DNA of 64,000 nucleotides from the NCBI RefSeq assembly GCF_902459535.1, contig NZ_LR699553.1:558001-622000 (forward strand), given 5' to 3'. The position numbers were made by a program, and so were the translations under genes. The stretch comes from Paraburkholderia dioscoreae (GTDB taxonomy: Bacteria > Pseudomonadota > Gammaproteobacteria > Burkholderiales > Burkholderiaceae). The notes beneath the pieces are model-generated. The model was not told where the DNA came from, did no database searches, and was given only the letters and a program-made list of their open reading frames with translations. Each line of letters begins with the position of its first letter. Within the stretch, counting starts at the first letter, position 1. Positions 61,715 to 64,000 of this stretch are shown here, piece by piece.

Positions 61715-62878
61715 TCAGGCCGCGCGCTGCGACGCTCGCGTTGGCGTGGTGGGCTGGCGGTATAACCCGGCGATCAGATTCGCCTGAGTCACCATTCCCG
61801 CAAGTTGCCTCGTTCGGCTGTCGAGCACCGGGATGTGGTGGTGTCCAAAGTCGGCGAAGAGCGGCACCAGGTCCGCGATAGGCGTGGTGGTGTCGACCGT
61901 GCGGACGTGGGTGGTCATCAGCGTGCCGACGGTAGGCTCGCTGGCGCGGCGCAGGCCGAGCAGCAGGTGCCGCAGCCTGGCGAGCACGCCTGGTTGCCGG
62001 CCACCGCCGAGGTCGGCCCGCGTGATGATTCCGACCACGTGCCTTTCCTCGTTCGTGACCGGAAGCGCCTTCACGCCGTGGCGTTGCAGAATGCTCCATG
62101 CGGTTGCCGCCCGCGTGTGCGCCGACACGGTGATCACGCCATGCGACATGATGCTCGCACAGGTGAGCTCGTCGAAACTGCGCGCGTAGGTTTGCAACTG
62201 CAAGGCGCGCAGCAGGGATTCGAGGTCGTCGGGGGCAATGTCGAGCAGTTCGCTTTGCCGTTTGAGCACGGCGTCGAGATCCGCGCGCGTGAATCCAGGC
62301 CGCGGTTGAGCGGCCGGGTCCGATTCGCTTGCGATTTGCCGTGCCGAGTGCGGATAGCGGTGGCCGGTGACGGCGTGATACACGATTGCGGCGCCGAGGA
62401 GCGCCGCGGACTGAAGCGCGATCGGCTCAAGCACGAAGCGGTAGCCGAGCGAATGCACGGCCGGGCCGCCCAACACCGCCGTGAGCGCAACCGCTCCAGA
62501 CGGCGGATGCACGCAGCGCAGCGCGAACATGGCGCAGATCGCGGCGGCGACGGCGAGCGGCGCGGCGTGTAGCGGATCGCCGACCCAGCTCGCGCAGGCA
62601 ACGCCCACCGTCGCCGAAACGAGATTGCCGCCGATGATGGACCACGGCTGCGCAAGCGGACTCGCCGGCACCGCGAACAGCAGCACGGCCGAAGCGCCCA
62701 TAGGCGCGACCAGCAACGGGATATTGCCGCTCGAACCCAGCAGCAGATGCGTGACGGCCCCGGTGAACGCAATGCCTACCAATGCGCCGACGCACGAACG
62801 CAACCGCTCCTTCCACGCAAGGGCGATGGGCGGCGGCACGCGGCGGGCGAGCCAGCGAGTGACGGCGGAGCGAGGCAA
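61715..62878 (-). CDS. HPP-family membrane protein with CBS domains
   Basis: A 387-residue protein with an N-terminal HPP domain of about four membrane helices (about 25-170) including the name-giving CVHPPSGAVALTAVLGG, and a C-terminal CBS pair (about 240-375) with MSHGVITVSAHTRAATAWSILQRHGVKALPV and LMTTHVRTVDTTTPIADLVPLF. HPP-domain proteins have been linked to transport in other organisms; no substrate is assignable here. The start is most likely TTG at 62878, because an in-frame stop lies about 50 bases upstream and no ATG or GTG is between. It is first of the HPP/CBS-MarR-ClC series and divergent from the Crp/Fnr-family regulator. Confidence 0.83.
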   Translation of the reverse strand: MPRSAVTRWLARRVPPPIALAWKERLRSCVGALVGIAFTGAVTHLLLGSSGNIPLLVAPMGASAVLLFAVPASPLAQPWSIIGGNLVSATVGVACASWVGDPLHAAPLAVAAAICAMFALRCVHPPSGAVALTAVLGGPAVHSLGYRFVLEPIALQSAALLGAAIVYHAVTGHRYPHSARQIASESDPAAQPRPGFTRADLDAVLKRQSELLDIAPDDLESLLRALQLQTYARSFDELTCASIMSHGVITVSAHTRAATAWSILQRHGVKALPVTNEERHVVGIITRADLGGGRQPGVLARLRHLLLGLRRASEPTVGTLMTTHVRTVDTTTPIADLVPLFADFGHHHIPVLDSRTRQLAGMVTQANLIAGLYRQPTTPTRASQRAA

Positions 62879-63232
62879 GATCGGGTCGAGTCGTGTGAGA
62901 GTTCGTGCGGTGGCGCGAAAGTTTCAATAGGCAGGCGCGAGACTGCTGCCGGGTGATTATATGTGATTGTGATATAAATTGCCGCGGGTGCGCGTTAGGG
63001 GTTCGAGTCGCGATGTGCGCTGCTGGTTGCCACAGGCCACGCTATATGACCTGCTTGAGGCAGATCAACGGAAGGGCCGGACCTTCCTTTAGTCTTGGCG
63101 TGACCATTGGTGCTGCAATTTGCCTGCCTGACGGCCCACAGCGCCGCTGAAGTCGTACCGGCCTGCCCGGTTTTGGCGAACGCTTGCCGAACCGGCTTTC
63201 CTGAGAAGACAAACCTCGAAAGAAAGAACATC
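62879..63232. promoter_or_regulatory. Divergent control region HPP/CBS - Crp/Fnr-family regulator
   Basis: This 354-base gap has no supported ORF. It holds, in order, an inverted repeat TTATAT-N9-ATATAA (62957-62977) that overlaps the 13-base motif TTGTGATATAAAT (62967-62979), a likely FNR-type box (63055-63068), and a -10-like TTTAGT (63088-63093). Both divergent promoters should lie here. Confidence 0.6.
63055..63068 (+). promoter_or_regulatory. FNR/FixK-type box upstream of the Crp/Fnr-family gene
   Basis: TTGAG-GCAG-ATCAA differs from the FNR/Anr/FixK consensus TTGAT-N4-ATCAA at one position. A -10-like TTTAGT lies about 29 bases from the box centre, which would put the box at about -41.5 of a start near 63103, the usual class II activation position. 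The downstream gene encodes a Crp/Fnr-family protein, so autoregulation or control by Fnr/Anr is possible. Confidence 0.65.
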
Positions 63233-63961
63233 ATGAAGGATGACTTACCCGCTGCATCTCGCTACAGGCCTTCGATTTTTGCGGTGCCATTCCAGCGGCA
63301 CGGCGACGGCACGGCAGTCGAATTGCTATCCACATCCGAACAGGACGCGCTGATCGCCATTTCGCGGCTCGTCACGGTCCGGCGGCATACGGTGCTTTAT
63401 CCGGAAGGCGGTGATGCGCGTTTCGCCTACAACATCGTTAGCGGAGTCGCGGAAACCTATCAACTGCTGCCGAACGGAGACAAGCGGATTACCGCCTTTC
63501 TATTTCCGCGGGATCTGATGGGGCTCAGCGAAAACGGCGCCTATGTGGCGACCGCCCAATCGCTCACGCCCCTTGTCGCGTACCGGATACCGGTCGAGGC
63601 GCTCGCGGAGATTCTTGAACGCGATCCGCGTCTGGACATCGGACTGCTCTGCAAACTATGCCATGAACTACGGCGCTCGCAACATCACACGATAACCGTA
63701 TCGAAAAATGATGCGCCAGCCAGGTTGGCCAGCTTTCTGATCTGGATTCAGCACGCCTACCCGGAGCAGGGGCGCATCGAGGGAGAAGTGATGCTGCCGA
63801 TGTCCCGGCATGACATTGCCGATTACCTTGGCCTGTCAGTTGAATCCGTCAGCCGCGGCCTGCATGTTCTGGAGACCCAGGAGGCGGTGCGCCGCAAGGG
63901 ACCAAGGCTCATAACGGTGCTGGATCCGGCGAAACTTCGCAGCATGGCGGGGCAGGATTGA
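63233..63961 (+). CDS. Crp/Fnr-family transcriptional regulator
   Basis: A 242-residue regulator with an N-terminal cyclic-nucleotide-binding-type beta domain (about 30-140, LVTVRRHTVLYPEGGDARFAYNIVSGVAETYQLLPNGDKRITAFLFPRDLMGL within it), a dimerisation helix (about 150-170) and a C-terminal winged HTH. The recognition region MSRHDIADYLGLSVESVSRGLHVLE is of FNR/FixK type (E-SVSR), which fits binding to TTGAT-like boxes. The N-terminal cysteine cluster of true Fnr is absent; only two cysteines, in LLCKLCHEL, are visible. Oxygen sensing by an Fe-S cluster is therefore unlikely, resembling FixK or Dnr. The ATG at 63233 gives the usual length. Confidence 0.88.
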   Translation: MKDDLPAASRYRPSIFAVPFQRHGDGTAVELLSTSEQDALIAISRLVTVRRHTVLYPEGGDARFAYNIVSGVAETYQLLPNGDKRITAFLFPRDLMGLSENGAYVATAQSLTPLVAYRIPVEALAEILERDPRLDIGLLCKLCHELRRSQHHTITVSKNDAPARLASFLIWIQHAYPEQGRIEGEVMLPMSRHDIADYLGLSVESVSRGLHVLETQEAVRRKGPRLITVLDPAKLRSMAGQD

Positions 63962-64000
63962 GTTCGCCGTCCCCGGTTGCCGGTCGGCTCCCGACGGCAA

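Overview
The window is a GC-rich, gene-dense stretch of a Burkholderiaceae chromosome, most likely Paraburkholderia or a close relative. The gene order (queA-tgt-yajC-secDF, oxyR-catalase-dps, glcDEF, hrcA, grpE-dnaK-dnaJ, purM/hda/pcnB/folK/panB, mutL-miaA) and protein style fit that group; this placement is inference, since no rRNA or other marker is present. Nearly all of it is core housekeeping DNA. I found no insertion sequence, phage, CRISPR array, tRNA or rRNA.

Layout. 0-6.1 kb: queA-tgt-yajC-secD-secF on the minus strand (queuosine tRNA modification and the Sec accessory complex), divergent from recG. 8.6-12.5 kb: peroxide-defence cluster oxyR, catalase and dps, with two unrecognised small ORFs and candidate OxyR operators. 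12.6-21.5 kb: ubiA; then a minus-strand run of an FAD-linked oxidase, glcD, glcE, glcF, yggS and proC; then a cobalamin adenosyltransferase on the plus strand. 21.5-30.1 kb: a 61-residue HTH protein, aroG, tldD, a nitrilase-family amidase and the giant yhdP. 30.2-38.9 kb: glnE, recN, nadK, hrcA, hemH and hslR, plus a small exported protein antisense to the hslR tail. 39.1-45.8 kb: the heat-shock group grpE, thioredoxin-like, dnaK, dnaJ, followed closely by a fused pabB-pabC. 46-54.6 kb: panB, deoxynucleoside kinase, folK, pcnB, HAD phosphatase, hda, an AI-2E family permease, purM and miaA. 54.6-59.1 kb: mutL, dedA, a small MscS channel and a small membrane protein. 59.4-64 kb: an HPP/CBS membrane protein, a MarR regulator and a ClC chloride transporter transcribed as a group, divergent from a Crp/Fnr-family regulator with an FNR-type box upstream.

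The most interesting element is upstream of aroG (about 23,039-23,231, minus strand). A consensus sigma70 promoter precedes a 22-codon leader ORF whose codons 5-11 read F-Y-F-Y-F-F-W. It is followed by a strong intrinsic terminator, and four mutually complementary RNA segments (1:2, 2:3, 3:4) are arranged as in a classical ribosome-mediated attenuator. This would make the first step of aromatic amino-acid synthesis respond to charged Phe/Tyr/Trp tRNAs. Other points to follow up are a 15-bp intrinsic-terminator-like hairpin inside pabB just downstream of the heat-shock genes, several small proteins, and a 13-base motif shared by the marR promoter and the divergent HPP/Crp intergenic region.
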